The notes: generated by a model not told the origin, from the letters alone. Positions 41,845 to 53,079 are shown, numbered from the stretch's first letter. The stretch: 64,000 nucleotides of DNA from JAMXLO01 sp963749575 (GCA_963749575.1 CAVVNM010000001.1:13443-77442), one strand, 5' to 3'. Translations and numbers: made by a program.

Positions 41845-42456
41845 ATGAGCAACGCAACCGATCCGATGAACCCCGATCCACCGGCCAACAACAACGCCTC
41901 GCCCGATCTGCCGCAGTCGCCGGAGCAGGTAATGCAGGCAGCTGCTGTGCGCATCGCCGAACTGGAGGCAGAACTGGCGGAGCTGAAGGAACGCTGGCTG
42001 CGCGCCGAGGCTGAGACCGCCAACGTCCGCGCCCGCTCCCTCCGCGAGGTGAACGAGACGCGTCAGTATGCGGTGCAGAAGTTCGCCCAGGACGTGGTGG
42101 AGGCGGCCGACAACCTGCACCGGGGCCTCGAAAGCCTGCCGCCGGCCGCTGAAGGCGAACCCGCGATCGTCGGCCGCCTGCGCGAAGGACTGGACGGGAT
42201 CGAGCGCAACTTCGTCAACATCCTGGAGCGCAACGGCATCAAGCGGGAAGATCCGACCGGCACCCCGTTCGATCCCAACCTGCACCAGGCGATGGCCGAG
42301 CAGGAGAGTGCCGCCCACGCGCCGGGAAGCGTGATGCACGCGTGGACGCCCGCCTGGATGCTGCACGGAAGGCTGCTCCGTCCTGCCATGGTGGTGGTCG
42401 CCAAAGCACCGCCCGGCGAGATCACGGCGGCAGCGAAGCTGAACACCACCGCCTGA
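41845..42456 (+). CDS. grpE: GrpE, DnaK nucleotide exchange factor
   Basis: 203 aa. A disordered Asn/Pro-rich N-terminus is followed by the long dimer coiled coil (IAELEAELAELKERWLRAEA) and the C-terminal beta domain (GIKREDPTGTPFDPNLHQAM, MLHGRLLRPAMVVVAKAPP). It releases ADP from DnaK. ATG 41845 is the first codon matching the family. Lies 145 bases before dnaK on the same strand. Confidence 0.97.
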   Translation: MSNATDPMNPDPPANNNASPDLPQSPEQVMQAAAVRIAELEAELAELKERWLRAEAETANVRARSLREVNETRQYAVQKFAQDVVEAADNLHRGLESLPPAAEGEPAIVGRLREGLDGIERNFVNILERNGIKREDPTGTPFDPNLHQAMAEQESAAHAPGSVMHAWTPAWMLHGRLLRPAMVVVAKAPPGEITAAAKLNTTA

Positions 42457-42499
42457 TGCTGGCGTGCAGAATCCGGCACGAGAATCCGAGCAGCGGCCT

Positions 42500-42524
42500 C
42501 TTGCCCGGCCGGCCCCACCCCCAT
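42500..42524 (+). promoter_or_regulatory. Candidate heat-shock (sigma-32) promoter for dnaK
   Basis: CTTGCCC at 42500-42506 and CCCCATAC starting at 42519, 12 bases apart, match the sigma-32 pattern CTTGAAA ... CCCCAT-n-T. A start near 42531 would leave a leader of about 70 bases containing the small hairpin CCCCGTAGGGG before AAAGGAG and the dnaK ATG. Confidence 0.55.
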
Positions 42525-42601
42525 ACATCATTGTCATACCGACCCCGTAGGGGCGCCCGCGGTGCTTCGGGTCGCGCGCGCCCGCTGAAAGGAGCCACTT
42601 C

Positions 42602-44537
<1,936 letters not shown>

Positions 44538-44562
44538 TCGTACGAGGTCGATCGGCATGAAG

Positions 44563-44598
44563 AGTCGCGCCCGCGCTTCGACGAAGGCGGGCGCGACT
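44563..44598 (+). promoter_or_regulatory. Perfect 12-bp stem-loop between dnaK and dnaJ
   Basis: AGTCGCGCCCGC at 44563-44574 pairs exactly with GCGGGCGCGACT at 44587-44598 around a 12-base loop that can itself pair (CTT/AAG). No T-run follows, so it is more likely a partial terminator, mRNA stabiliser or processing site that keeps dnaJ output below dnaK than a full terminator. Confidence 0.6.
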
Positions 44599-44626
44599 GC
44601 GTTCAGCGCCAGCGAGAAGGGCTGAG

Positions 44627-45778
44627 ATGGCGAAGCAGGACTATTACGCCACCCTGGGGGTGGCGCGGGAGGCGGGTGCGGAGGACCTGAAGAAGGCCTA
44701 TCGCAAGCTCGCAATGCAGTACCATCCCGACCGCAATCCCGGCGACAAGCAGGCCGAGGGAAAGTTCAAGGAGATCAACGAGGCCTACGACATCCTGAAG
44801 GATGATCAGAAGCGCGCCGCATACGACCGCTACGGCCACGCAGCCTTCGAGCAGGGCGGCGGGGCGGGTGGATTCAGCGCCGGCTTCGACTTCGCAGCGG
44901 GTGGCGGGCTTGGCGACATCTTCGACCAGATGTTCGGCGACTTCATGGGCGGCCGTCGCGGCGGGGGTGCCGGGCGCACGCGTGCAGGCAACGACATCCG
45001 CCAAGCCGCCGAGATTGAGCTGGCGGAAGCCTTTGCCGGCGCCAAGGTGAACCTCCGGGTAGCGACGCGCGTGGTGTGTGACGCGTGCGCCGGGACCGGG
45101 TCGGAGGACAAGGCACGTGCCGCGGACACCTGCACTACATGCCGCGGCGCCGGCAAGGTTCGCGCGCAGCAGGGATTCTTCCTGGTTGAACGCACCTGCC
45201 CAACCTGCAGCGGTCAGGGCCGGGTGATCCGCAGTCCGTGCAAGGTCTGCCACGGCGCCGCCACGGTGCAGCGCGAGCGCACGCTTCAGGTGGCGATCCC
45301 GCCCGGCGTGGAGGACGGCACCCGCATACGGCTCGCAGGCGAGGGCGAGGCCGGTGGCCAGGGCGCACCGCCCGGCGACCTCTATGTGCATGTCGCGATC
45401 AGGGCGCATCCGATCTTCCAGCGCGACGGCGCGAACATCTTCATGCGTGTGCCACTGCGGATGAGCCAGGCGGCGCTGGGCGGCGAAGTTGAGGTGCCGG
45501 CGATCGACGGCAGCAAGGCCAAGGTCAAGATCCCGCCCGGCACCCAGACCGGTGACCAGTTCCGATTGCGCGCCAAGGGCTTCTCCGTGCTGCGCAGCTC
45601 GGTACGCGGCGACATGTATATCCAGGTATCGGTAGAGACGCCGCAGAACCTGACGCGCCGTCAGCGCGAGTTGCTCGAGGAGTTCGAGGCGGACGCCGAG
45701 GGCCACGGCAAGGGCAGCCCGGAGAGCGAGGGTTTCTTCTCCAAGGTGAAGGAGTTCTTCGAGGGCGGCCGGGCCTGA
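44627..45778 (+). CDS. dnaJ: Co-chaperone DnaJ (Hsp40)
   Basis: 383 aa class A J-protein. J domain with YHPDRNPGDKQ (HPD motif near 33-35), Gly/Phe-rich linker, four CxxCxGxG-type zinc repeats (CDACAGTG, CTTCRGAG, CPTCSGQG, CKVCHGAA; the last lacks the second Gly) and the C-terminal substrate domain (IPPGVEDGTRIRLAGEGEAG; GDMYIQVSVETP). It stimulates DnaK ATP hydrolysis. AAGGG lies just before the ATG. Confidence 0.97.
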   Translation: MAKQDYYATLGVAREAGAEDLKKAYRKLAMQYHPDRNPGDKQAEGKFKEINEAYDILKDDQKRAAYDRYGHAAFEQGGGAGGFSAGFDFAAGGGLGDIFDQMFGDFMGGRRGGGAGRTRAGNDIRQAAEIELAEAFAGAKVNLRVATRVVCDACAGTGSEDKARAADTCTTCRGAGKVRAQQGFFLVERTCPTCSGQGRVIRSPCKVCHGAATVQRERTLQVAIPPGVEDGTRIRLAGEGEAGGQGAPPGDLYVHVAIRAHPIFQRDGANIFMRVPLRMSQAALGGEVEVPAIDGSKAKVKIPPGTQTGDQFRLRAKGFSVLRSSVRGDMYIQVSVETPQNLTRRQRELLEEFEADAEGHGKGSPESEGFFSKVKEFFEGGRA

Positions 45779-45818
45779 CCGCGGGTATCGGAGCCCGTGC
45801 CCGTGGATGCGTCGCGGC

Positions 45819-47124
45819 TCAGCCCGCCCGTAGCCACGTCACGTAGTCGCGCATGGCCTGCGCCCGGTCGGCTGAACCGGGTACGAGCCAGAAATGCACC
45901 AGCCCGCAGCGCGCCTGCGTAGACGCATCGTGGCCAGCGTAGCGGACGAAGCGCGAAATCAGACCCGTATCGAAATGCCCAAGGCGATAGGACACGTAGT
46001 TCGCGACCTCCTGATCGCCGAACGGCAGCGCCTCGCGCCCGTGCATCAGGCTGTGGTTCATGACGATCCGGCGGGTCAGTCGCAGCGACGTGGCGTGCGA
46101 CGGCAGATTCGGGATGCCCAGCGTGCCGGAATTGAACCCGGCGAGAAAGCCCGGCGAGCACAGGTCGCGCTGCAACAGCGCGGCACCCGAGCCAGGATTG
46201 ACTGCCAACGGCGACATCGGCCCGACATGGCTATTGCATGCAGCATCGGCGTCACATCGCTGTCGAAGATGATGTCGGTGTCGACGTAGAGTAAGGGCTG
46301 GAACTGCCGCCCGCCCGGCCAGTCGAGCAGTATGTAGCGTGCCGCCAGGAACCCCGGCGGTCGCGCGGCTCGAACGGATCCGGACGGCAGATCCTCGCCG
46401 GCAGGAACCTCGCCAGATCGTCAGGCGCATGGTCGCTCAACACGACGATCGGCCCCCTGTAGCGCCCGAATTCGATCAGCGAGCGAACGCTGATCGCGAA
46501 CTGTTCCGTGATCTCGGGCCTGCCGAACGCCGCGTAATAGACCAGCGGCCGATATTGGACGATCTGCTCGATCCGCCATCCATCGCGCAGCAACGTCAGT
46601 CGGTATGGCCATTCCGCGAGATCGAACGGCAACTGATGGCGCAGATCCACCTCGAGACCGCCGACGTGCAGACGGAAATACTGCCCGAGTGTCGGTCGCT
46701 CGACCGCGGTGCCCGATGATCGGACCAGCCACGACGACGACAGGACAAGGCGCAACGCGTCGAGATCGGCCTGCGTGGCGGGCAGGAAGTTCTCCCAGCC
46801 GGCTTCCTCGGTCCTGAATAATGCCACCCGCTCGCCCTCGAGTTCGGCGGACAGCAGCGCACCGTTCTGCCGCAGGGTGACGGTTCGCTGGTCGCTGCCC
46901 CAGCGCAACTGGAACATCTGCAGGCCACCCGCCGGATGGTCCGGCAGTTCCGGCAGCATCGCGCGCAGATGATGCGCGAACGCCGGCTGCAGTTGCTCGA
47001 TGGGAACGTCGAGGTCGACCGGGTCGACGTCATCCTGGGACGGCACCAACGGGCGGTGCACGAGGGTCCCGCTCTGGCGTTCCCGGCACAGCAGCGTCCC
47101 GTGCCAGGTGAGCAGGAAAGCCAT
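45819..47124 (-). CDS. Putative GT-A glycosyltransferase-like protein, two frameshifts
   Basis: About 435 aa when two lost bases are restored (near 46354-46361 and 46217-46224). First part from ATG 47124: MAFLLTWHGTLLCRERQSGT and a beta-rich domain of unknown type. Second part contains VVLSDHAPDDLARFLPARIC and, after the first shift, FLAARYILLDWPGGRQFQPL then LYVDTDIIFDSDVTPMLHA, which holds a DxD-type motif as in nucleotide-sugar glycosyltransferases. The last part, LFGDQEVANYVSYRLGHF-like with NHSLMHG, resembles the acceptor-side end of such enzymes. Both breaks are in GC-rich runs. Family assignment is tentative. Confidence 0.6.
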
Positions 47125-47214
47125 GGCACAATCTGACCGGTTCCCGGCGCGTCGGCAATTGCCTCGCTGGGCGGACGCAAGCAGGATCGTGCCATCGGAC
47201 CGAGGAGGAGCCAG

Positions 47215-47991
47215 ATGGCAGTTCGCATCGGCATTGCCGGCGTCACCGGACGGATGGGCCACCTGCTGGCCGAGGAGGTGCGCGCCGCCGGAGCGGACCT
47301 GGCCGGCGGCATCGGCCGCGCCGGTTCGGGCAAACCGGCGCCAGATGGCGTGACCGTGCTCGCCGACATTGTCGATTTGGCGCGCGCGTCGGATGTGGTG
47401 ATCGATTTCACCAATGCCGCCACGGCGCAGCCCTATGCCGCGGCGCTGGCCGACGCGCGCAAGGGCTGGGTACTCGGCACCTCGGGACTGTCGGAGGCCG
47501 ACGAGGCGGCGGTGACCGATGCGGCACGCCGCACTCCGGTGGTCTACGCGTCCAACTTCTCCGCCGGCGTCAATCTTGTGCTGGCCTTGGCGGAGCGCAT
47601 GGGCGCCGCGCTACCGGCCGATGCCTACGACGCCGAGATCATGGAGATGCACCACCGCCAGAAGGTGGACGCGCCCTCCGGCACTGCGGTCGGCATGGGC
47701 CGCGCAGTCGCCAAGGGCCGCGGCGTGGCGCTGTCCGACGTGATGGAGAGCGGCCGGCACGGCCACACCGGCGCGCGCAAGACCGGCAGCATCGGCTTTG
47801 CAGCGTTGCGCGGCGGCCAGGTGGTGGGCGAGCACACGCTGATCTTCGCCGCCGCCACCGAACACATCGCGCTGACCCATCGCGCGTTCGATCGCCGTGC
47901 CTTCGCCACTGGAGCGGTGCGCGCGGCGCAATGGGTGGCCGGGAAGCCGCCGGGCCTGTATTCGATGATGGACGTGCTCGGCATGGCGTGA
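47215..47991 (+). CDS. dapB: 4-hydroxy-tetrahydrodipicolinate reductase
   Basis: 258 aa enzyme of the diaminopimelate/lysine pathway, reducing 4-hydroxy-tetrahydrodipicolinate with NAD(P)H. Rossmann motif GIAGVTGRMG at the N-terminus, VVIDFTNAATAQPYA, and the active-site signature EMHHRQKVDAPSGTA with the catalytic His pair and Lys. The C-terminus KPPGLYSMMDVLGM is normal. GAGGAGG lies just before the ATG. Confidence 0.97.
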   Translation: MAVRIGIAGVTGRMGHLLAEEVRAAGADLAGGIGRAGSGKPAPDGVTVLADIVDLARASDVVIDFTNAATAQPYAAALADARKGWVLGTSGLSEADEAAVTDAARRTPVVYASNFSAGVNLVLALAERMGAALPADAYDAEIMEMHHRQKVDAPSGTAVGMGRAVAKGRGVALSDVMESGRHGHTGARKTGSIGFAALRGGQVVGEHTLIFAAATEHIALTHRAFDRRAFATGAVRAAQWVAGKPPGLYSMMDVLGMA

Positions 47992-48494
47992 ACGACGGAG
48001 CGGCGCGTCTCGCCGCCCGCTTTCCGCCGACGGTTCGAGCTTGCCGGTGCCACGACGGTCTCATTGCCTAATGGATGAGACTATGACGCACGCGATGAGG
48101 GGCGCACGGAGCGCCACGCGTTGCGGCTCGTGGCCGATCCGATACGGCCATCGGCAGTAGCAGGTGTTACGCCGGATGGCCGGCACGGTGGCCGCCCGGC
48201 AGTGCGTCGGCCATCGGTGCCGGCACGTCGCGATACGAGCCGCCTTGGGGCTACGGGAAGGCAACGGACTGCTCCGCGATTGATCGTCCGGATGCGGACC
48301 GTCAGCCGGCGCGGCCGCACACATGAATGAGGACGATCCCGTTGCGGCCGCCGCGATGGCTCGGTCATCCAGGATCCGGAGACGAGCGGATAACCGGGGA
48401 AGGCACGCATTGTGCTGCAGCCACGCGACCGGTCAGGCGATTCCCGGAGGCACCATATGCAGGTGTTCGATGCCGCACATCGGTGCGCTTGGGG
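47992..48494. other. 503-base region without a recognisable gene
   Basis: Both strands have only short frames without similarity to anything I know. There is no clear promoter, palindrome or RNA structure. It lies between dapB and the end of an unrecognised gene of different base composition, so it may be decayed or acquired DNA. Confidence 0.4.
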
Positions 48495-49415
48495 TCAAGG
48501 TTGCAAAGGTTGGTTGATATCGATTTTCCGTGACGGCTCGTGGCCCTTCTTTGCTTCGAACAGCAACTTGCGGAATTCGGGATCACCGGCGAAGAACAAG
48601 GACTTGTCGTTGACACTCATGATCCCGTGGATGAAGAGCTGCTGGCTGCCGTTAAAAATGGCACCGGGCGACGGCAGATGCTTTCCGGTCCAATCGGTCA
48701 CGGCTTTTTTTGACTCGGCCAGCCCCTTTGCCCGCACGCCGTCGTCGTTGAAATCCTTGAAGGCAAGCACAAGGCGGTCGGGCGAAGTGCCCGCCTCAAT
48801 CGCATCCGAGCTCTCCTTGAGGAAAATCGTGCGCGACTTCTCGAACTCGGCTTTGTCCTTCGCCACATGAAATGGGACGTTGCCGAACGCGTCCAGCTTC
48901 TTGGGTGCGCAGAAGATGTCGCATCCGAAAATCACCTGAACGTCGCTCATCAGTGCATCGTTGGCGCCCATATAGCAGGCGCGGGCGTCGACCCGGTTGA
49001 GGGCCAGCTTCTGCACGCTCTCGATTTGCAGCTTGAACTTCTTGTAGGCGTCGGCGCTGAGCTGCAGGCTCTTGGCAGTGTCGGCGTCGGACTGTTTCCC
49101 CTGCTGGTTGCGGCGGATGGACTCGAATGCGGGAAAATCGGCGAATTGGTCGTTCTTGGGATCGCCTATGTTAAGCCCGAAGCCAGCACTGAATCCGTGC
49201 CCGACGAACAGAACATTGCCGCCGCGCTTGACATTATGCAGGATCGCGTCGAGCAGCCCTTCCAGATTTTGATTGTCGAGGGCGACGTGAGGTGTGCCGA
49301 CCGTTAGCCAGTCCGCGGAATGATCGGAAGGCGTGGGCTCGGTCGGGAAGAGGATGTAATACGGGTCCACGGAACCTTTGCGCGTCGGATCGATGAAGAG
49401 GGTTGTACTCGGCAT
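48495..49415 (-). CDS. Unrecognised 306-aa protein, possible His-Cys (clan CD-like) hydrolase
   Basis: Not recognised. ATG 49415 has GAGGGAG about 8 bases upstream. There is no signal peptide or TM segment. Residues 60-75 read GGNVLFVGHGFSAGFGLNIG and about 85 residues later NRVDARACYMGANDALMSDV; a hydrophobic strand ending in HG followed by a second strand ending in A-C is the arrangement seen in caspase/gingipain-like (clan CD) proteases, but similarity is too weak to assign. The protein is richer in Lys, Asp, Phe and Asn than its neighbours and less GC-biased, which suggests transfer. It stands alone and divergent from the PEP-CTERM gene. Confidence 0.6.
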   Translation of the reverse strand: MPSTTLFIDPTRKGSVDPYYILFPTEPTPSDHSADWLTVGTPHVALDNQNLEGLLDAILHNVKRGGNVLFVGHGFSAGFGLNIGDPKNDQFADFPAFESIRRNQQGKQSDADTAKSLQLSADAYKKFKLQIESVQKLALNRVDARACYMGANDALMSDVQVIFGCDIFCAPKKLDAFGNVPFHVAKDKAEFEKSRTIFLKESSDAIEAGTSPDRLVLAFKDFNDDGVRAKGLAESKKAVTDWTGKHLPSPGAIFNGSQQLFIHGIMSVNDKSLFFAGDPEFRKLLFEAKKGHEPSRKIDINQPLQP

Positions 49416-49842
49416 CGGTTCGCTCCCTCGTATGTCACCCAGCTATTGCGCCGACGCCACTGGGTCAATCGCGAATTCGCCTCGCCTTTTTCCGGGATTG
49501 TTTCGCCTGTTTCCGGGAGTGAAGGAGGCGGTATTCGGGCGGCGCCTGATGGCGCGAATGCGAGGCAGCCGACGCACCGTCCGAAGGACGGCCATGAAGG
49601 TCCACTTCGATCGTTTTCGATGGCGAAATCTCCGGAAAGTGAGTTGCCCGATGGGCACGCCCCGGCTGTCATTAGTGACAAACAACAATTCCGTCGGGGG
49701 CAAAGCCGAAACATAAACTGCGTGATGATGCCGGCAGCTGCAGGCAGCCGTCGGTGGCGACCCTTTGTCTCGCAACGAGACGGAGGGCCTTGGTTGTCGT
49801 TTGCCGACGACCCAACGTCAAAGTCAGGGGAGGACACGAGGA
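49416..49842. other. 427-base divergent intergenic region
   Basis: No gene seen. It separates two divergently transcribed genes and should hold both promoters. A direct repeat TTTCCGGGA occurs twice near 49490-49530, about 20 bases apart, and could be a regulator site. Confidence 0.4.
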
Positions 49843-51117
49843 ATGAGGCATCTTCATTCAGTTGCGTTGACGGGCGCAGTCGCGCTGGCAACAGCAGCCG
49901 GACCGGCGGCCGCGGCAGTGGTCGCATTCGACACCTTTATTCCGGTCCCGGCGGACACCACGGTGAATATGCAGCCGGGCGGAGCATTCTCTGCGTTCGA
50001 CATCAGCTACGCCGACCCGGTGACCGGCGACGTCTATATCGCTGATCGGTCCAATGCCGCTGTCGATATCTTCTCGGGAACCAGCCTGTCGTTGATCGGC
50101 CGGGCGTCCGGGTTTACCGGGCAGCAGGCGACGACATCGGTCTCGGGTCCGGATGGCGTCCTGACGGTCACCTCGGGAGGCGTCACGACGCTCTACGCGG
50201 GTAACGGCGACAGCACGCTGAGGGTCTACAACACGACGAATCCGACCGCGCCGACGTTCGTGGGTGCGGTCTCGACCGGCGGCAATTTCCGGGTCGATGA
50301 AATGGCCTACTCCCCCCTGACGGGCCAGGTCCTGGCGGCCAACAATGCCGATACGCCGGCATACGGAAATCTCTTCTCCACGAACAACGGACATCCGCCG
50401 GTCACCCTCGGCGTCAGCCCGATCATCGTTCCCGCAGGCCAGGGCGGGATCGCGGCCGGCGGCATGGAGCAGCCGGCGTGGGACAAGAATACCGGGACGT
50501 TCTTCGTCTCGATTCCCCAGTTGAGCACGGGAGGAGCCAATGACCCGGGTGGGGTCGCCGAGATCAGTACCTCGGGCGTCGTCCTGCGGACGATCAGTTT
50601 CGCATCCCTGGGCATCACATCGTGCTCGCCCGCCGGACTTTCCGTTGGCGGCAGCGGCAACCTGATGGTTGGCTGCGGCAATGTGGGGGCGGCTGCGATC
50701 TTGCTCAATCCCGCAGGCGCCGGGTCGATCGTCAAGACGTTCGCCGGGCTCGGAGGCACCGACGAGCTTTGGTACGATCCAACGACGAACTCGTTCTACG
50801 TGACCGGCAACGATGGCTCCAACAGCACTCGGTTCTTCGATATCGTTGGCGACAATGGAGCGGCCAGCACCATCAGGCAGACCGTGGACCTGCCGGATAC
50901 CACGAGTGCGCATTCGATCACGGTGGATCCGTTCAACGGAGACGTTTTCGTGGCGCTCGCCGGCACCAGCGCGCTGGACCCCTGCCCGGCGAGTTTCGCG
51001 AACCCGGGCTGTATCGCGGTATTCGCGCAGGTGCCCGAGCCTGGCAGCTTGCCGCTTCTGGCGGTCGGATTGGCCGGGCTGATGGGCCTCGCCGCGGTGC
51101 GTCACCGGCGCCAATAA
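49843..51117 (+). CDS. PEP-CTERM sorted beta-propeller protein
   Basis: 424 aa exported protein. Signal peptide at 1-24 (VALTGAVALATAAGPAAAA), then a repeat-rich propeller-like region (FDISYADPVTGDVYIADRSN, DEMAYSPLTGQVLAANNA, DELWYDPTTNSFYVTGNDGS, HSITVDPFNGDVFVALAGTS). The C-terminus is a PEP-CTERM signal: VPEPGSL, a TM helix, then RHRRQ, which an exosortase would recognise to sort the protein to the envelope or matrix. Low Cys content with paired Cys near the end. AGGGGAGG lies upstream of the ATG. No exosortase gene is in the window. Confidence 0.88.
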   Translation: MRHLHSVALTGAVALATAAGPAAAAVVAFDTFIPVPADTTVNMQPGGAFSAFDISYADPVTGDVYIADRSNAAVDIFSGTSLSLIGRASGFTGQQATTSVSGPDGVLTVTSGGVTTLYAGNGDSTLRVYNTTNPTAPTFVGAVSTGGNFRVDEMAYSPLTGQVLAANNADTPAYGNLFSTNNGHPPVTLGVSPIIVPAGQGGIAAGGMEQPAWDKNTGTFFVSIPQLSTGGANDPGGVAEISTSGVVLRTISFASLGITSCSPAGLSVGGSGNLMVGCGNVGAAAILLNPAGAGSIVKTFAGLGGTDELWYDPTTNSFYVTGNDGSNSTRFFDIVGDNGAASTIRQTVDLPDTTSAHSITVDPFNGDVFVALAGTSALDPCPASFANPGCIAVFAQVPEPGSLPLLAVGLAGLMGLAAVRHRRQ

Positions 51118-51215
51118 TCGGCCTGATGGTTCCAGCGAGTCCGGTACGGACGCCGATAACGCCAGTCGAGCCGTGATGCTCGATGCCGCCGCATTGTAGA
51201 AGCTAAGAATCTACG

Positions 51216-51258
51216 CTTTTCCCCAGACCCGGCTGGGGAAAAGTGGCCCCGATGGGGC
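51216..51258 (+). repeat. Left-end hairpins of element copy 1
   Basis: CTTTTCCCCA (51216-51225) pairs perfectly with TGGGGAAAAG (51234-51243) around an 8-base loop; a second hairpin GCCCC-GAT-GGGGC lies at 51246-51258. The same structures occur in copy 2 at 53053-53080 and 53083-53095. Subterminal hairpins of this kind can be recognition sites for a recombinase or protect transcripts. Confidence 0.7.
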
Positions 51259-51365
51259 AGCTCGCCCGCATCGACGGCAAGGACCACTGGACAACGGTAC
51301 GCCCGCGTTGGTTTGTTTAGGTCGTACAGACGTTGGTGTTCGGTATCACCCTGGGCGAGCGAGCC

Positions 51366-53000
51366 ATGACAGACGGACTGAGCGTGCTCTATCAAGAGCT
51401 GCTGAGCGGCAGCTATGATTGCGTGGATCGCATCGTTCTGAACGCCTACTTCGGCATGGGACATAGTCCCGGTGGCTTCCGTGTATGGTGGCGGGCGCTC
51501 ACGGGATCGGACGAAACCCTGGACAACGCCCATCTGATGCGGTTGGCCGGCCGGTTCAGCCGGCGCGTGCGCGGCTATGCCAGAGCGCACGACATTCCAG
51601 TCATCGACTGCATCGCAGGGGAGCGCAAGCATGACGTGGCCGATGAGCACCTGGCCAAGACAGCGGTCACCGAAGGTTTGTTCCTGGTTCTGGTCGGTCG
51701 AGCCCAGGCACCGGTATGGCACGTAGAGGCGAACTATCACCTTGAGAGGAAGAAGCCCTATGTGAACCACTATTCCTTTCATATTCTCGACCGTGACTGG
51801 GGGCATGTCACCATCAAGATCAGCGGGCATCCACCGTTCCCCGCGCAAGTGATCTTGAACGGCCATGAATACGTCGCCTGTCAGGCGCGCAAGGCAGGCG
51901 TCGGGTTCACCAAGGAAGCAAACTGTTTCACCGTCATCGCCGACACTGGCCGCTTCGCGAAGATCGCAGAGACCTTGTCCGAGCCACGGACTGTAGGGCG
52001 ATTGAGCGAGGTCTGTGAGCGTTGGATTTACCGCTCCTGTTTGTGCTTCGCGCTCGACTTTGAGGAACAGAAACGCAGCGGATTTCGCTATCACTTCTCG
52101 AACTATCAGATGGAGTACAGCCGAAATCTGATCTTCACGGTTGGCGGGCGCATGGAGCAAGTATTCCAGGCCCTGATTGATCGCAGCCGGGCACCGCTGG
52201 ACCTGAAGACGATAAAGACGATTCTCGGAGACAAGGGCCGGCCGAAATACCGCCCACGAAACATGAAGGCGGCCGAATGGGAAGTCGCGGTCGAGAGACC
52301 TACGTATGATCTGACGGTCTTCAAGCTGCATTGCGGCAAGTTGGCTCTGAAGATCTATTCAAAAGGCGAACGCGTGCTTCGGATCGAGGCTATTGCTCAT
52401 AATATCCGGGAATTCCACTGTGGTCGCTTGCTGGATAACTTTCCCAAAATCGTCGGCCGATTGAAGAGCATGCTTGAGAAGTTTATGGAAGCTCTCAGTT
52501 GCATCGATCAGTGCTTCATCGGCGATGAAATGCTCGAGGGTCTTCCGTCGGCGTCGCGGGTCGGGAAATCCTTGGTCGGGGGGATCGATCTCAACAAGCC
52601 CCGCATGCGCCACGTCACCGAGGCAGTCATCGCGTTGTCAGCCTCAGCCGATGGCTTCACCGCCTCCGCACTAGCCGCCCAGGCTCGCGCACTCGGCAAT
52701 CAATGCCCCTCCGCCTACGGTCCCCGTCAGGCAGCATACGATCTGAAGAAACTTCGCGGTAAACAGATCGTCGCGCGGATCGGCTCAACCCGTCGCTACG
52801 AACCCGTTCCTTCCGGCCTACGTGCCATCACTGCCCTGCTCGTGCTCCGCGACAAGGCCATCAAACCGCTGCTGGCCGCTGCTCAGGAACTCACCCCTAC
52901 CCATGGAGGACAACACCCACGAGCCATCGACCGCCACTACCAGGACCTGAGGCTCGCCATGCAAGGCGTCTTTCATGAATTAGGGATCGCAGCAGCCTGA
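51366..53000 (+). CDS. Large element-encoded protein with C-terminal winged helix, copy 1 (5' shortened by amber codon)
   Basis: 544 aa from ATG 51366 (MTDGLSVLYQELLSGSYDCV). In copy 2 the frame begins about 40 codons earlier; here a TAG at 51318-51320 replaces TAT, so the longer form is cut. Visible features: SYDCVDRIVLNAYFGMGHSP near the start, a His-rich centre (YVNHYSFHILDRDWGHVTIK, ISGHPPFPAQVILNGHEYVA), YDLTVFKLHCGKLALKIYSK, and a C-terminal winged-helix-like part (ASALAAQARALG, QAAYDLKKLRGKQIV). I see no DDE, DEDD, HUH-tyrosine or serine-recombinase motif. I recall similar proteins as multicopy hypotheticals in other bacteria, not verified. Confidence 0.7.
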   Translation: MTDGLSVLYQELLSGSYDCVDRIVLNAYFGMGHSPGGFRVWWRALTGSDETLDNAHLMRLAGRFSRRVRGYARAHDIPVIDCIAGERKHDVADEHLAKTAVTEGLFLVLVGRAQAPVWHVEANYHLERKKPYVNHYSFHILDRDWGHVTIKISGHPPFPAQVILNGHEYVACQARKAGVGFTKEANCFTVIADTGRFAKIAETLSEPRTVGRLSEVCERWIYRSCLCFALDFEEQKRSGFRYHFSNYQMEYSRNLIFTVGGRMEQVFQALIDRSRAPLDLKTIKTILGDKGRPKYRPRNMKAAEWEVAVERPTYDLTVFKLHCGKLALKIYSKGERVLRIEAIAHNIREFHCGRLLDNFPKIVGRLKSMLEKFMEALSCIDQCFIGDEMLEGLPSASRVGKSLVGGIDLNKPRMRHVTEAVIALSASADGFTASALAAQARALGNQCPSAYGPRQAAYDLKKLRGKQIVARIGSTRRYEPVPSGLRAITALLVLRDKAIKPLLAAAQELTPTHGGQHPRAIDRHYQDLRLAMQGVFHELGIAAA

Positions 53001-53079
53001 CTATCGACAATCTTTTTGTCGGGCTTCGCCCTTAAGCGCCTAAGAATCTACGCTTTTCCCCAGACCCGGCTGGGGAAAA

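Larger units (their letters stand above)
51204..53040 (+). mobile_element. Mobile-looking element, copy 1 of a head-to-tail tandem pair
   Basis: 1837 bases repeated directly after itself as copy 2 with roughly eight differences. It starts TAAGAATCTACG and ends CTTAAGCGCC. The left end carries a strong hairpin (51216-51243), the right end a pair of small hairpins, and one large gene fills the rest. CTAA occurs at the left boundary, at the junction and at the right boundary of the pair, so the exact ends and any short target duplication cannot be fixed. There are no long terminal inverted repeats. No known IS family is assigned. Confidence 0.75.

Noticed and set aside
48323..48517. Small plus-strand frame near 48.3 kb
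   Set aside because: No similarity, overlaps the end of the unassigned gene on the other strand and has no convincing ribosome site.
49645..49670. GGGCACGCCCCGGC as a sigma-54 promoter for the PEP-CTERM gene
   Set aside because: GG/GC spacing is right but the TTGC part is missing and it is almost 200 bases from the start codon; too weak to list.
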